This document shows, piece by piece, positions 32,801-48,126 of a DNA stretch of 64,000 nucleotides. Under the pieces are notes generated by a model. The model was given only the letters and a program-made list of their open reading frames with translations, searched no databases and was not told the DNA's origin. Every line of letters begins with the position of its first letter. The first letter of the stretch is position 1. The stretch is from Azorinus chamasolen (Eukaryota; Mollusca; Bivalvia; Cardiida; Solecurtidae): positions 35,844,663 to 35,908,662 of the forward strand of contig OY755240.1 of NCBI GenBank assembly GCA_963576725.1, given 5' to 3'. The translations under genes were made by a program, and so were the position numbers.

Positions 32801-35800
32801 ATATTATAATAGTTAACATACAAATAGAATATTATTTTTCCAAGTGCACAATCACTGCTTGAGTAATAAATTCCATTGTACATACACAAATAACACACAT
32901 AGTGTCCTTTTCCGTCCTTGTGGACATGTTTTAGCTGAGTTTGACCATCTGTAAATGGTTTGAGAGTACGCCGTTTGTCTACTTTTCAGCCGATGGAATG
33001 CATTGTATTAATTGATTCCTTTACAAACAAAGTACAGATGTATTAAAAACTGTATGAGACAATCCTTAGTACGGTTATTTTTAATAGGATTCTCATCAAA
33101 TTGATAGTTATTATTCCTACCGTTTTACAATAATGAAGCAACAAGCCAGAAAAGAAACAATATGAAGGTTATGATATTCTATACGTTTTTAAACAAAATA
33201 TTATTAAACAACTCACATAAGCGAAATTATCAATTCAACCGCGTCTTTATTGTACACAACAACTGCAACATTAATATAACATCATCAAACAGACCGATTT
33301 CTTAATTTCCATTCCTAAATACGTAGACCTATATACAGTGTATAACGTCTTTGGGGACACAATCTGTGAATAGTGAATAAAACGGGGCCAATGAGTCATG
33401 AATTCAGAAAACGAATTTAAAAGCACTTGTGACTTTCCAAGTATTTTAAACAACACTATAGAATTTACAAATAGACCACACTCTCATGTTTTACATATTA
33501 TTCTTTAAATACGCAGTACTAACATATAACGGTATTGTGGACACAACGTGTAAGCTAAACGATAAATACCATTTAACGTTTCGACAGTATTGTCAACAAG
33601 TCCTAATTGCATAAGAATGATTCCTGGAGAATCCGACAGTTAATTTGCAACCGCCTAGCAAATAATTCGATTAATTTAAAATATGTGGGGAGTGTAATTT
33701 TTATGTTTTACTTTTATTCACATTGATACAAAAATTCATACTATCAACGCAATTATATGCTTTGCGGACTTATTTGTTTATATTGATCAGAATTTATGAT
33801 AACCAGTATGTGAAACAAAATATTATATAACCAGCACATTCATCAACTCGGCTGTCCATTTCCTTAAACGCTACACAGTGAATAATTGCACTGCCCTTGT
33901 GATTACATTTCTCTCACTTTGAAGTAAGAAACGCTTTCTAAAAACGCCTATATTATAATAGTTAACATACAAATAGAATATTATTTTTCCAAGTGCACAA
34001 TCACTGCTTGAGTAATAAATTCCATTGTACATACACAAATAACACACATAGTGTCCTTTTCCGTCCTTGTGGACATGTTTTAGCTGAGTTTGACCATCTG
34101 TAAATGGTTTGAGAGTACGCCGTTTGTCTACTTTTCAGCCGATGGAATGCATTGTATTAATTGATTCCTTTACAAACAAAGTACAGATGTATTAAAAACT
34201 GTATGAGACAATCTTTAGTACGGTTATTTTTAATAGGATTCTCATCAAATTGATAGTTATTATTCCTACCGTTTTACAATAATGAAGCAACAAGCCAGAA
34301 AAGAAACAATATGAAGGTTATGATATTCTATACGTTTTTGAACAAAATATTATTAAACAACTCACATAAGCGAAATTATCAATTCAACCGCGTCTTTATT
34401 GTACACAACAACTGCAACATTAATATAACATCATCAAACAGACCGATTTCTTAATTTCCATTCCTAAATACGTAGACCTATATACAGTGTATAACGTCTT
34501 TGGGGACACAATCTGTGAATACTGAATAAAACGGGGCCAATGAGTCATGAATTCAGAAAACGAATTTAAAAGCACTTGTGACTTTCCAAGTATTTTAAAC
34601 AACACTATAGAATTTACAAATAGACCACACTCTCATGTTTTACATATTATTCTTTAAATACGCAGTACTAACATATAACGGTATTGTGGACACAACGTGT
34701 AAGCTAAACGATAAATACCATTTAACGTTTCGACAGTATTGTCAACAAGTCCTAATTGCATAAGAATGATTCCTGGAGAATCCGACAGTTAATTTGCAAC
34801 CGCCTAGCAAATAATTCGATTAATTTAAAATATGTGGGGAGTGTAATTTTTATGTTTTACTTTTATTCACATTGATACAAAAATTCATACTATCAACGCA
34901 ATTATATGCTTTGCGGACTTATTTGTTTATATTGATCAGAATTTATGATAACCAGTATGTGAAACAAAATATTATATAACCAGCACATTCATCAACTCGG
35001 CTGTCCATTTCCTTAAACGCTACACAGTGAATAATTGCACTGCCCTTGTGATTACATTTCTCTCACTTTGAAGTAAGAAACGCTTTCTAAAAACGCCTAT
35101 ATTATAATAGTTAACATACAAATAGAATATTATTTTTCCAAGTGCACAATCACTGCTTGAGTAATAAATTCCATTGTACATACACAAATAACACACATAG
35201 TGTCCTTTTCCGTCCTTGTGGACATGTTTTAGCTGAGTTTGACCATCTGTAAATGGTTTGAGAGTACGCCGTTTGTCTACTTTTCAGCCGATGGAATGCA
35301 TTGTATTAATTGATTCCTTTACAAACAAAGTACAGATGTATTAAAAACTGTATGAGACAATCTTTAGTACGGTTATTTTTAATAGGATTCTCATCAAATT
35401 GATAGTTATTATTCCTACCGTTTTACAATAATGAAGCAACAAGCCAGAAAAGAAACAATATGAAGGTTATGATATTCTATACGTTTTTGAACAAAATATT
35501 ATTAAACAACTCACATAAGCGAAATTATCAATTCAACCGCGTCTTTATTGTACACAACAACTGCAACATTAATATAACATCATCAAACAGACCGATTTCT
35601 TAATTTCCATTCCTAAATACGTAGACCTATATACAGTGTATAACGTCTTTGGGGACACAATCTGTGAATAGTGAATAAAAACGGGGCCAATGAGTCATGA
35701 ATTCAGAAAACGAATTTAAAAGCACTTGTGACTTTCCAAGTATTTTAAACAACACTATAGAATTTACAAATAGACCACACTCTCATGTTTTACATATTAT

Positions 35801-38800
35801 TCTTTAAATACGCAGTACTAACATATAACGGTATTGTGGACACAACGTGTAAGCTAAACGATAAATACCATTTAACGTTTCGACAGTATTGTCAACAAGT
35901 CCTAATTGCATAAGAATGATTCCTGGAGAATCCGACAGTTAATTTGCAACCGCCTAGCAAATAATTCGATTAATTTAAAATATGTGGGGAGTGTAATTTT
36001 TATGTTTTACTTTTATTCACATTGATACAAAAATTCATACTATCAACGCAATTATATGCTTTGCGGACTTATTTGTTTATATTGATCAGAATTTATGATA
36101 ACCAGTATGTGAAACAAAATATTATATAACCAGCACATTCATCAACTCGGCTGTCCATTTCCTTAAACGCTACACAGTGAATAATTGCACTGCCTTGTGA
36201 TTACATTTCTCTCACTTTGAAGTAAGAAACGCTTTCTAAAAACGCCTATATTATAATAGTTAACATACAAATAGAATATTATTTTTCCAAGTGCACAATC
36301 ACTGCTTGAGTAATAAATTCCATTGTACATACACAAATAACACACATAGTGTCCTTTTCCGTCCTTGTGGACATGTTTTAGCTGAGTTTGACCATCTGTA
36401 AATGGTTTGAGAGTACGCCGTTTGTCTACTTTTCAGCCGATGGAATGCATTGTATTAATTGATTCCTTTACAAACAAAGTACAGATGTATTAAAAACTGT
36501 ATGAGACAATCCTTAGTACGGTTATTTTTAATAGGATTCTCATCAAATTGATAGTTATTATTCCTACCGTTTTACAATAATGAAGCAACAAGCCAGAAAA
36601 GAAACAATATGAAGGTTATGATATTCTATACGTTTTTGAACAAAATATTATTAAACAACTCACATAAGCGAAATTATCAATTCAACCGCGTCTTTATTGT
36701 ACACAACAACTGCAACATTAATATAACATCATCAAACAGACCGATTTCTTAATTTCCATTCCTAAATACGTAGACCTATATACAGTGTATAACGTCTTTG
36801 GGGACACAATCTGTGAATAGTGAATAAAACGGGGCCAATGAGTCATGAATTCAGAAAACGAATTTAAAAGCACTTGTGACTTTCCAAGTATTTTAAACAA
36901 CACTATAGAATTTACAAATAGACCACACTCTCATGTTTTACATATTATTCTTTAAATACGCAGTACTAACATATAACGGTATTGTGGACACAACGTGTAA
37001 GCTAAACGATAAATACCATTTAACGTTTCGACAGTATTGTCAACAAGTCCTAATTGCATAAGAATGATTCCTGGAGAATCCGACAGTTAATTTGCAACCG
37101 CCTAGCAAATAATTCGATTAATTTAAAATATGTGGGGAGTGTAATTTTTATGTTTTACTTTTATTCACATTGATACAAAAATTCATACTATCAACGCAAT
37201 TATATGCTTTGCGGACTTATTTGTTTATATTGATCAGAATTTATGATAACCAGTATGTGAAACAAAATATTATATAACCAGCACATTCATCAACTCGGCT
37301 GTCCATTTCCTTAAACGCTACACAGTGAATAATTGCACTGCCTTGTGATTACATTTCTCTCACTTTGAAGTAAGAAACGCTTTCTAAAAACGCCTATATT
37401 ATAATAGTTAACATACAAATAGAATATTATTTTTCCAAGTGCACAATCACTGCTTGAGTAATAAATTCCATTGTACATACACAAATAACACACATAGTGT
37501 CCTTTTCCGTCCTTGTGGACATGTTTTAGCTGAGTTTGACCATCTGTAAATGGTTTGAGAGTACGCCGTTTGTCTACTTTTCAGCCGATGGAATGCATTG
37601 TATTAATTGATTCCTTTACAAACAAAGTACAGATGTATTAAAAACTGTATGAGACAATCCTTAGTACGGTTATTTTTAATAGGATTCTCATCAAATTGAT
37701 AGTTATTATTCCTACCGTTTTACAATAATGAAGCAACAAGCCAGAAAAGAAACAATATGAAGGTTATGATATTCTATACGTTTTTGAACAAAATATTATT
37801 AAACAACTCACATAAGCGAAATTATCAATTCAACCGCGTCTTTATTGTACACAACAACTGCAACATTAATATAACATCATCAAACAGACCGATTTCTTAA
37901 TTTCCATTCCTAAATACGTAGACCTAAATACAGTGTATAACGTCTTTGGGGACACAATCTGTGAATAGTGAATAAAACGGGGCCAATGAGTCATGAATTC
38001 AGAAAACGAATTTAAAAGCACTTGTGACTTTCCAAGTATTTTAAACAACACTATAGAATTTACAAATAGACCACACTCTCATGTTTTACATATTATTCTT
38101 TAAATACGCAGTACTAACATATAACGGTATTGTGGACACAACGTGTAAGCTAAACGATAAATACCATTTAACGTTTCGACAGTATTGTCAACAAGTCCTA
38201 ATTGCATAAGAATGATTCCTGGAGAATCCGACAGTTAATTTGCAACCGCCTAGCAAATAATTCGATTAATTTAAAATATGTGGGGAGTGTAATTTTTATG
38301 TTTTACTTTTATTCACATTGATACAAAAATTCATACTATCAACGCAATTATATGCTTTGCGGACTTATTTGTTTATATTGATCAGAATTTATGATAACCA
38401 GTATGTGAAACAAAATATTATATAACCAGCACATTCATCAACTCGGCTGTCCATTTCCTTAAACGCTACACAGTGAATAATTGCACTGCCCTTGTGATTA
38501 CATTTCTCTCACTTTGAAGTAAGAAACGCTTTCTAAAAACGCCTATATTATAATAGTTAACATACAAATAGAATATTATTTTTCCAAGTGCACAATCACT
38601 GCTTGAGTAATAAATTCCATTGTACATACACAAATAACACACATAGTGTCCTTTTCCGTCCTTGTGGACATGTTTTAGCTGAGTTTGACCATCTGTAAAT
38701 GGTTTGAGAGTACGCCGTTTGTCTACTTTTCAGCCGATGGAATGCATTGTATTAATTGATTCCTTTACAAACAAAGTACAGATGTATTAAAAACTGTATG

Positions 38801-40163
38801 AGACAATCCTTAGTACGGTTATTTTTAATAGGATTCTCATCAAATTGATAGTTATTATTCCTACCGTTTTACAATAATGAAGCAACAAGCCAGAAAAGAA
38901 ACAATATGAAGGTTATGATATTCTATACGTTTTTGAACAAAATATTATTAAACAACTCACATAAGCGAAATTATCAATTCAACCGCGTCTTTATTGTACA
39001 CAACAACTGCAACATTAATATAACATCATCAAACAGACCGATTTCTTAATTTCCATTCCTAAATACGTAGACCTATATACAGTGTATAACGTCTTTGGGG
39101 ACACAATCTGTGAATAGTGAATAAAACGGGGCCAATGAGTCATGAATTCAGAAAACGAATTTAAAAGCACTTGTGACTTTCCAAGTATTTTAAACAACAC
39201 TATAGAATTTACAAATAGACCACACTCTCATGTTTTACATATTATTCTTTAAATACGCAGTACTAACATATAACGGTATTGTGGACACAACGTGTAAGCT
39301 AAACGATAAATACCATTTAACGTTTCGACAGTATTGTCAACAAGTCCTAATTGCATAAGAATGATTCCTGGAGAATCCGACAGTTAATTTGCAACCGCCT
39401 AGCAAATAATTCGATTAATTTAAAATATGTGGGGAGTGTAATTTTTATGTTTTACTTTTATTCACATTGATACAAAAATTCATACTATCAACGCAATTAT
39501 ATGCTTTGCGGACTTATTTGTTTATATTGATCAGAATTTATGATAACCAGTATGTGAAACAAAATATTATATAACCAGCACATTCATCAACTCGGCTGTC
39601 CATTTCCTTAAAAAAAACACAGTGAATAATTGCACTGCCCTTGTGATTACATTTCTCTCACTTTGAAGTAAGAAACGCTTTCTAAAAACGCCTATATTAT
39701 AATAGTTAACATACAAATAGAATATTATTTTTCCAAGTGCACAATCACTGCTTGAGTAATAAATTCCATTGTACATACACAAATAACACACATAGTGTCC
39801 TTTTCCGTCCTTGTGGACACGTTTTAGCTGAGTTTGACCATCTGTAAATGGTTTGAGAGTACGCCGTTTGTCTACTTTTCAGCCGATGGAATGCATTGTA
39901 TTAATTGATTCCTTTACAAACAAAGTACAGATGTATTAAAAACTGTATGAGACAATCCTTAGTACGGTTATTTTTAATAGGATTCTCATCAAATTGATAG
40001 TTATTATTCCTACCGTTTTACAATAATGAAGCAACAAGCCAGAAAAGAAACAATATGAAGGTTATGATATTCTATACGTTTTTGAACAAAATATTAATAA
40101 ACAACTCACATAAGCGAAATTATCAATTCAACCGCGTCTTTATTGTACACAACAACTGCAACA
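29826..40163. repeat. Homogeneous core of the satellite: nine near-identical units
   Basis: Unit starts (fixed anchor): 29826, 30974, 32123, 33271, 34420, 35569, 36718, 37866, 39015. Units differ at few sites: GTGAATAG/GTGAATAC, CTGCCTTG/CTGCCCTTG, CAATCCTTA/CAATCTTTA, TTTTTAAAC/TTTTTGAAC. These markers are combined differently between neighbours, showing recent duplication with exchange. Confidence 0.9.
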
Positions 40164-40722
40164 TTAATATAACATCATCAAACAGACCGATTTCTTAATT
40201 TCCATTCCTAAATACGTAGACCTATATACAGTGTATAACGTCTTTGTGGACACAATCTGTGGATAGTGAATAAAACGGGACCAAAGAGCCATGAATTTAG
40301 AAAACGAATTAAAAAGCACTTGTAACTTTCCAAATATTTTAAACAACACTATAGAATTTACAAATAGACCACACTCATAGTTTACATATAATTCATTAAA
40401 TACGCAGTACTAACAAATAACGGTATTGTGGACACAACGTGTGAGCTAAACGATAAATACCATTTAACATTTCGACAGTATTGTCAACAAGTCCTAATTG
40501 CATAAGAATGATTCCTGGAGAATCCGACAGTTAATTTGCAAACGCCTAACAAATAATTCGATTAATTTAAAATATGTGAGGAGTGTAATTTTTATATTTT
40601 ACTTTTATTCACATTTTTACAAAAGTTCATACTATCAACGCAATTATAAACTTTGCGGACTGATTTGTTTATACTGATCAGAATTTATGATAAAAAGTAT
40701 GTGAAACAAAATATTATATACA

Positions 40723-40903
40723 TTCTGAAGGGAAGTGATCCCCCGAGAGCAAAACTTGCAACACAAAAAGAGAAAATTGCAGACTCGGTTTTATTGAGTC
40801 TGTTCATGAACAGTAATTGAAAGTGCAACACTGCTCACGCCCCCTAGCACCGGCTTAAGCGGTATTCAAATTTCAGATCAAGTAATACTGAAATTCATGA
40901 TCT
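40723..40903 (+). repeat. Element S in a type-2 satellite unit (copy 3)
   Basis: Same ends and position as the copies at 27889 and 29140. It lies just beyond the uniform core, so type-2 units flank the core on both sides. Confidence 0.8.
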
Positions 40904-42837
40904 CACTTTGAAGTAAAAAACGCTTTCTAAAACGCTTGCATTATAATAGTTAATATACAAATGGAATATTATTTTGCCTAGTGCACATTCACTGCTTGAA
41001 AAATTAAATGTTATTGTACATTGTACATACACAAATAACACAGTGTCCTTTTCCGTCCTTGTGGACACTTTTTAGCTGCATGTGACCATCTGTAAATGGT
41101 TTGAGAGAGCGCCGTTTGTCTACTTTTCAGTCAATGGAATACCTTGTATTATTTCATTCCTTTACAAACAAAGTACAGATTCATTAAAACTGTATGAGAC
41201 AATCCTTAATACAGTAATTTTATTAGGATTCCCATCAAATGGGTAATGATAATCCCTGCCAGTTTAACAATTATGAAGCAACAAGCCAGAAAAGAAACAA
41301 TATGAAGGTTATGATATTCTATACGTTTTTAAACAAAATATTATTAAACAACTCACATAAGCGAAATTATCAATTCAACCGCGTCTTTATTGTACATAAC
41401 AACTAAAACATTAATATAACATCATAAACAGACCGATTTCTTAATTGCCATTCCTATATACGTAGACCTATATACAGTGTATAACGTCTTTGTGGACACA
41501 ATCTGTGAATAGTGAATAAAACGGGGCCAATGAGTCATGAATTCAGAAAACGAATTTAAAAGCACTTGTGACTTTCCAAGTATTTTAAACAACACTATAG
41601 AATTTACAAATAGACCACTCTCATGTTTTACATATAATTCTTTAAATACGCAGTACTAACATATAACGGTATTGTGGACACGACGTGTGAGCTAAACGAT
41701 AAATACCATTTAACGTTTCGACAGTATTGTCAACAAGTCCTCATTGCATAAGAATGATTCCTGGAGAATCCGACAGTTAATTTGCAACCGCCTAGCAAAT
41801 AATTCGATTAATTTAAAATATGTGAGGAGTGTAATTTTTATGTTTTACTTTTATTCACATTGATACAAAAATTCATACTATCAACGCAATTATAAGCTTT
41901 GCGGACTGATTTGTTTATATTGATCAGAATTTATGATAACCAGTATGTGAAACAAAATATTATATAACCAGCACATTCATCAACTCGGCTGTCCATTTCA
42001 TTAAACGCTACACAATGAATAATTGCACTGCCCTTGTGATTACATTTCTCTCACCCACTTTGAAGTAAGAAACGCTTTCTAAAAACGCCTGTATTATAAT
42101 AGTTAACATACAAATGGAATATTATTTTTCCAAGTGCACAATCACTGCTTGAGTACTAAATTCCATTGTACATACACAAATAACACACACAGTGTCCTTT
42201 TCCGTCCTTGTGGACACTTTTTAGCTGAGTTTGATCATCTGTAAATGGTTTGAGAGTGCGCCGTTTATCTACCTTTCAGCCGATGGAATGCCTTGTATTA
42301 ATTGATTCCTTTACAAACAAAGTACAGATGTATTAAAAACTGTATGAGACAATCCTTAGTACGGTAATTTTTAATAGGATTCCCATCAAATTGATAGTTA
42401 TTATTCCTACCGTTTTACAATAATGAAGCAACAAGCCAGAAAATAAAAAATATGAAGGTTGTGATATTCCATATGTTTTTAAACAATATTATTAGAACAA
42501 CTCACAATAGCGAAATTATCAATTCAACCGCGTCTTTATTGTACACAACAACTACAACAGTAATATAACATATATCAAACAGACTGCAATCTTAATTTCC
42601 ATTCCTAAATACGTAGACCTATATACAATGTATATTGTCTTTGTGGACTCAGTATATGGATAGTGAATAAAACGGGATCAGCGAATCATGAATTCTGAAA
42701 ACGAATTATTAAGCAGCAGTGACATTCCGAATATTTTAAACAACACTATAACATCTTCAATAGACTACACTCTCATGTTTTACGTATAATTTTTTAAATG
42801 CATATAACGAACACAACATGTGAGCTAAACGATAAAT

Positions 42838-43381
42838 ATATTTAAAATCCCTGAACGCCATTGCCTTTAAAAATAAACTATATGCTGAATGTACCCTTCA
42901 GTATACCATTTAAACAGTTTTGCTTTTTATTTGATCGTTTTCTGCTGAGAAACAACAATAAAACTCTAAAATATATCGCGCTTTACTGTTTGTTCCAACG
43001 GACAAAAAAATATGACAGTTCTTTATAAATATTCGCTATAATTATACCAAACACTTCGCACATGCGCCTCTCGATATCAAACAATGCATTAGGCGTCTCT
43101 TGGAAGCCGAAGTGGGATGAGCACTGTCTCTAAAACATCGGAAAGAAAATGTAGAAGTAAACATACTAACAGTATCTATATTTAAACCTACTTTCGTTTT
43201 CTCTCTATATTTAAACCTACTTTCGTTTTCTCATATTAAAAACATGTAACTTAACACAAAACATTACGTTTCAAACTGTTTAAGACCAGTTTCTTTCAGA
43301 TGGATGGACACTCTATCATAAACACCAAAGTGTCATGTTTTCGATCTTATGACGTCTAGGGACTTTAACGTAGCGAAATAA
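42838..43381. other. Non-satellite insert inside one unit
   Basis: About 545 bp with no match to the unit, between GCTAAACGATAAATA and TTGTCAACATGTCCTCATTG. Includes a 27-bp direct duplication (core TATTTAAACCTACTTTCG) at about 43176-43229. No coding content or clear terminal repeats. Confidence 0.6.
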
Positions 43382-45344
43382 TTGTCAACATGTCCTCATT
43401 GCATAATAATGATTCCTGGAGAATCCGACCGTTAATTTGCAAACGCCTAACAAATAATTCGATTAGTTTAAAATATGTGAGGAGTGTAATTTTTATATTT
43501 TGCTTTTATTCACATTTATACAAAAATTCATACTATCAACGCAATTATAAGCTTTGCGGACTGATTTGTTTATACTGATCAGAATTTATGATAACCAGTA
43601 TGCGAAACAAAATATATAACCAGCACATTCATTAACTCGGCTGACCATTTTCTTAAACGCTACACAATGAATAATTGCACTGCCCGTGATTACATTTCTC
43701 TCACTTGGAAATAAAAACGCTTTCTAAAAACGCTTGAATTATAATAGTTAACATAAAAATGGAATAGGATTTTGCCAAGTGCACATTTACTGCTTGAATA
43801 ATAAATTTTATTGTACATTGTACATACACAAATGATACAGTGTCCTTTTCCGTCCTTGTGGACACGTTTTAGCTGCATTTGGCCATCTGAAAATAGTTTG
43901 AGAGCGCGCCGTTTGTCTAATTGTCAGTCGATGGAATACTTTGTAGTAATTCATTCATTTACCAACAAAGTACAGATTGATTAAAAGCTGTACGAGGCAA
44001 TCCTTAATACCGTTATTTTAATAGGATTCCCATCAAATGGGTAATGATAATTCCTACCGGTTTAAAAAATATGAAGAAACAAGCCAAAACAGAAACAATA
44101 TGAAGGTTATGATATTCTATACGTTTTTAAACAAAATATTATTAAACAACTCACATAAGCGAAATTATTAATTCAACCGCGTCTTTATTGTACACAGCAA
44201 CTACAAAATAAATATAACATTATCAAACAGACCGAATTCTTAATTTCCATTCCTAAATACGTAGAACAATATACAATGTATAACGTCTTTGTGGACACAA
44301 TATATGGATAGTGAATAAAATGGTATCAACGAGTCATGAATTCAGAAAACGAATTATAAAGCAGTTGTGATATTACAATATTTTAAACTGCAATATAACG
44401 TCTAAAAATAGACCACTTTCTCATGTTTTACATATAATTCTTTAAATACGCAGTACTAACATATAACGGCATTGTGGACACAAGGTGTGAGTTAAACGAT
44501 AAATACCATTTGATTTGTCGAAAGCATTTGTCAACTGTCCTCGTTGCGTAATAATGATTCAGTTAAGACAGTTAATTTGCAAACGCCTGACAAAACATTA
44601 ATGCGATTAGTTTAAAATATGTGAGTAGTGTAGTCTTTACATTTTACTTTCATTCACAATTATACGAAAGTTCATACAATCAACGCAATTATAAGGTTTG
44701 TAGACTGATTTGTTTATACTGATCATAATTTATGATAACCAGTATGTGTTTTCAGAAACAAATTATTATTATATAACCAGCACATTCATCAATTCGGCTG
44801 TCCATTTTCTTAAAAGCTACACAATGAATAATTGCACTGTCCTTGTGATTACATTTCTCTCACATTGAAGTAAAAAACGCTTCCTGAAAACGCTTGTATT
44901 ATAATAGTTAACATACAAATGGAATTTGCCAAGTGCACATATACTGCTTGAATAATAAATGTTATTGTACATACACAAGTAACAAAGTGTCCTTTTTCCG
45001 TTCTTGTACACACGTTTAGCTGCATGTGTCAATGGTTTGATAGCTTGCCGTTTGTCTAATGTTCAGTCGACGGAATACCTTGTATTAATTTATTCCTTTA
45101 CAAACAAAGTACCGATTCGTTAAAAACTGTATGAGACAATCCATAATACTGTAATTTTTATAGGATTCCTACCGGTTTTACAATTATGAAGCAACAAGCC
45201 AGAAAAGAAACAGTATAAAGGTCGTGGTGTTCTATACGTTTTTAATATAACATTATCAAACAGAATGCAATCATGCTAATTTCCATTCCTAAATACGTAG
45301 ACATATATACACTGTATAACGTCTTTGTGGACACAATCTGTGGA

Positions 45345-47855
45345 TAGTGAATCCACAAACTAATCGCACTAATAATTTGTCAGGCGTTAGCAAATTAACT
45401 GTCGGATTCTCAAGGACTGGTTTACAATACTTTCGAAAAGACTTCTGATACTTCGAGATCATGAATTTCAGTACTTCTTGTTCTGAAAATTGAATACCGC
45501 TTAAGTCGGTGCTAGGGGGCGTGAGCAGTGTTGCACTTTCAATTACTGTTCATGAACAGACTCAATAAAACCGAGTCTGCAATTTTCTCTTTTTGTGTTG
45601 CAATTTTTGGGGATCACCTCCCTTCAGAATTTATAAATAGTATTTATCGTTTATATAACATTAAATAGTATTTATCGTTTATATGACACAATCTGTGGAT
45701 AATGAATCAACAAACTAATAATTCTGTTTGTCTCTTTTTGCGTTGCAATTTTTGCTCTAGGGGGATCACCTCCCTTCAGAATTTATCAATGGTATTTATC
45801 GTTTAGCCCACACGTTGTCCACACTGCCGTTATATGCTAGTACTGCGTATTTAAAGAATTATATGTAAACCATAAGTGTGTGGTCTATTTGTACATGCTA
45901 TAGTGTTGTTTAAAATTATTTGGAATGTCACAACAACTTTTTAATTCGTTTTCTGAATTCCTGAATCGTTGATCCCGTTTATTCACTATCCAAAGATTGT
46001 GTTCACAAAGACGTTATACATTATATATAGTTAATTAAGGTATGTTTGATAATGTTATATTAATGTTTTAGTTGTTGTGTACGCGATTGAATTGATAATT
46101 TCGCTTATGTGAGTTGCTCTAATAATATTTTATTTAAAAACATATAGAATATCACAACCTTCATATTGTTTCTTTTCTGGCTTGCTTCTGCATAATTTTT
46201 AAACCGATGGAAAGTATCATTATACATGTATTGATGGGAATCCTATAAAAAATAACGATATTAAGGATTGTCTCATACAATTTTTAATTAACCTGTACTT
46301 TGTTTGCAAAGGTATAAATTAATTCAATGTATTCGATCGACTGCAAAGTAGACGAACGACGCTCTCTCAAACCATTTACAGATGGTCAAATGGAGCTAAA
46401 ACGTGTCAACAAGGACGGGAAAAGGACACCGTGTTATTTGTGTATGTATAATTAAATTAATTATTCAAGCAGTAAATGTGCACATGGCAAAATAATATTC
46501 CAATTGTATGTTAACTATTATATAATACAGACGTTTTTGGAAATCGTGAGAGAAATGTAATCACAAGGACAGTGTAATTATTCATTGTGTAGCGTTTAAG
46601 AAAATGGACAGCGGATTTGATGAATGTGCTGGTTATATAATAGTTTGTTTCATATACTAGTTATCAAAAATTCTGACCAGTATAAACAAATCAGCCCGCA
46701 AAGCTTATAATTGCGTTGATAGTATGAACTTATGGATAAATGTGAATAAAAGTAAAATATAAAAATTACACTTCTCGCATTTTAAACTAATCGCATTATT
46801 TGTCGGGCGTTTGCAAATTAACTCTCGGAAAACATGAGAGTGTGGTATATTTGTAGATGTTACAGTGTTGCGTAAGATATTTGTAATGTCACAGCTACTT
46901 TATAATATGTTTTGTGAATTCATGACTCGTTGATCCCGTTTTATTCACTATCAACAGATTGTGTCCACAAAGACTTTATACATTGTATATAGGTCTACGT
47001 ATTTTATAAATGGAAATGAAGAATTCAGTCTGTTTGATAATGTTATATCAATGTTGTAATTGTTGTGTACAATAAAGACGCGGTTGAATTGATCATTTCG
47101 CTTTGTGAGTTGTTCTAAAAATATTTGGTTTGAAAACGTATAGAATATTACAACCTTCATATTGTTCGTTTTCTGCTTTGTTGCTTCATAATCTTTAAAC
47201 AGGTAAAAATAATCACTACCCATTTGATGGGAATCCTATTAAAATACCCGTATTAAAGATTATCTCATACAGTTTTTAATGAATCTGTACTTTTCAAAGG
47301 TATGAATTAATACAAGGTGTTCCATCGACTGAGAACTAGACAAACGGCTAGCTCTCAAACCGTTGACAGATGTTCAAATGCAGCTACAAAGTGTCCACAA
47401 GGACGGGAAAAGGACAATGTGTTATGTGTGTATGTAGAATGTACAATACAATTTATTCTTCAAGCAATAAATGTACACTTGGCAAAATAAAATTCCATTT
47501 GTATGTTAACTATTATAATACAAGCGTTTTTAGAAAGCGTTTCGTTACTTCCAAGTGCGCGAAATGTAATTACAAGGACAGTGCAATTATTTATTGTGTA
47601 GAGTTTTAAGAAAATAGCCGATTTGATGAATTTGCCGGTTATATAATATTTTGTTTCACATACTGGTTATCGTAAATTCTGATCAATATAAACAAATCAG
47701 TCCGCAAAGCTTATAATTGCGTTGATAGTATAAACTTTTGTTTAAATGTGAATAAAATTAAAATAAAAAAAATTACACTTCTCACATTTTAAACTAATCG
47801 CATTATTTGTCGGGCGTTTGCAAATTAACTCTCGGAAAACATGAGAGTGTAGTCT
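45345..47855 (-). repeat. Inverted block of satellite units
   Basis: From about 45345 the unit landmarks appear as reverse complement (for example CAATAAAGACGCGGTTGAAT near 47080 and TGTCCACAAGGACGGGAAAA near 47391). Forward orientation resumes at about 47856 (TACTGCTTGAATAATAAATT). The block holds about two units plus fragments. Confidence 0.85.
45457..45630 (-). repeat. Element S, inverted copy, plus a second fragment
   Basis: GATCATGAATTTCAGTA to CCCTTCAGAA, reverse orientation of the copies in type-2 units. A shorter fragment with the same end lies at about 45724-45782, after a near-repeat of AATAGTATTTATCGTTTATA. Confidence 0.7.
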
Positions 47856-48126
47856 ACTGCTTGAATAATAAATTTTATTGTACATTCTACATGTATACAC
47901 AAATAAAACAGTGTCTTTGTCCGTCCTTGTGGATACTGTTTTGCTGCATTTGACCATCTGTCAATGGTTTAAGAGCGCGCCTTTTGTCTACTTTTCAGTC
48001 GATGGAATACCTTTTATGACTTCATACTTTTGCAAACAAAATTAAGATGCATTAACACTGTATGAGACATCCTTTAATACGGTTTTTAATAGGATTCCAA
48101 TCCAATGGATGGTGATTATTCCTACC

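Larger units (their letters stand above)
23410..48126. repeat. Satellite array, ~1,148-bp unit, about 21 units
   Basis: A fixed anchor (GACCGATTTCTTAATTTCCA or variant) recurs at about 25,058, 26,205, 27,355, 28,600, 29,848, 30,996 and so on, mostly every 1,148-1,149 bp. Each unit includes CTTTTCCGTCCTTGTGGACA, ATTCAACCGCGTCTTTATTG and three GTGGACAC-like sites. Edge units are diverged, shortened or interrupted; the middle is almost uniform. Two recurrent 60-61-codon frames on the minus strand carry amino-acid changes freely and no domain, so I do not call genes. The unit's origin is unknown. Confidence 0.95.

Noticed and set aside
23410..48126. CRISPR-like array
   Set aside because: The repeat unit is over a kilobase, without short repeats and unique spacers, and the window is clearly eukaryotic.
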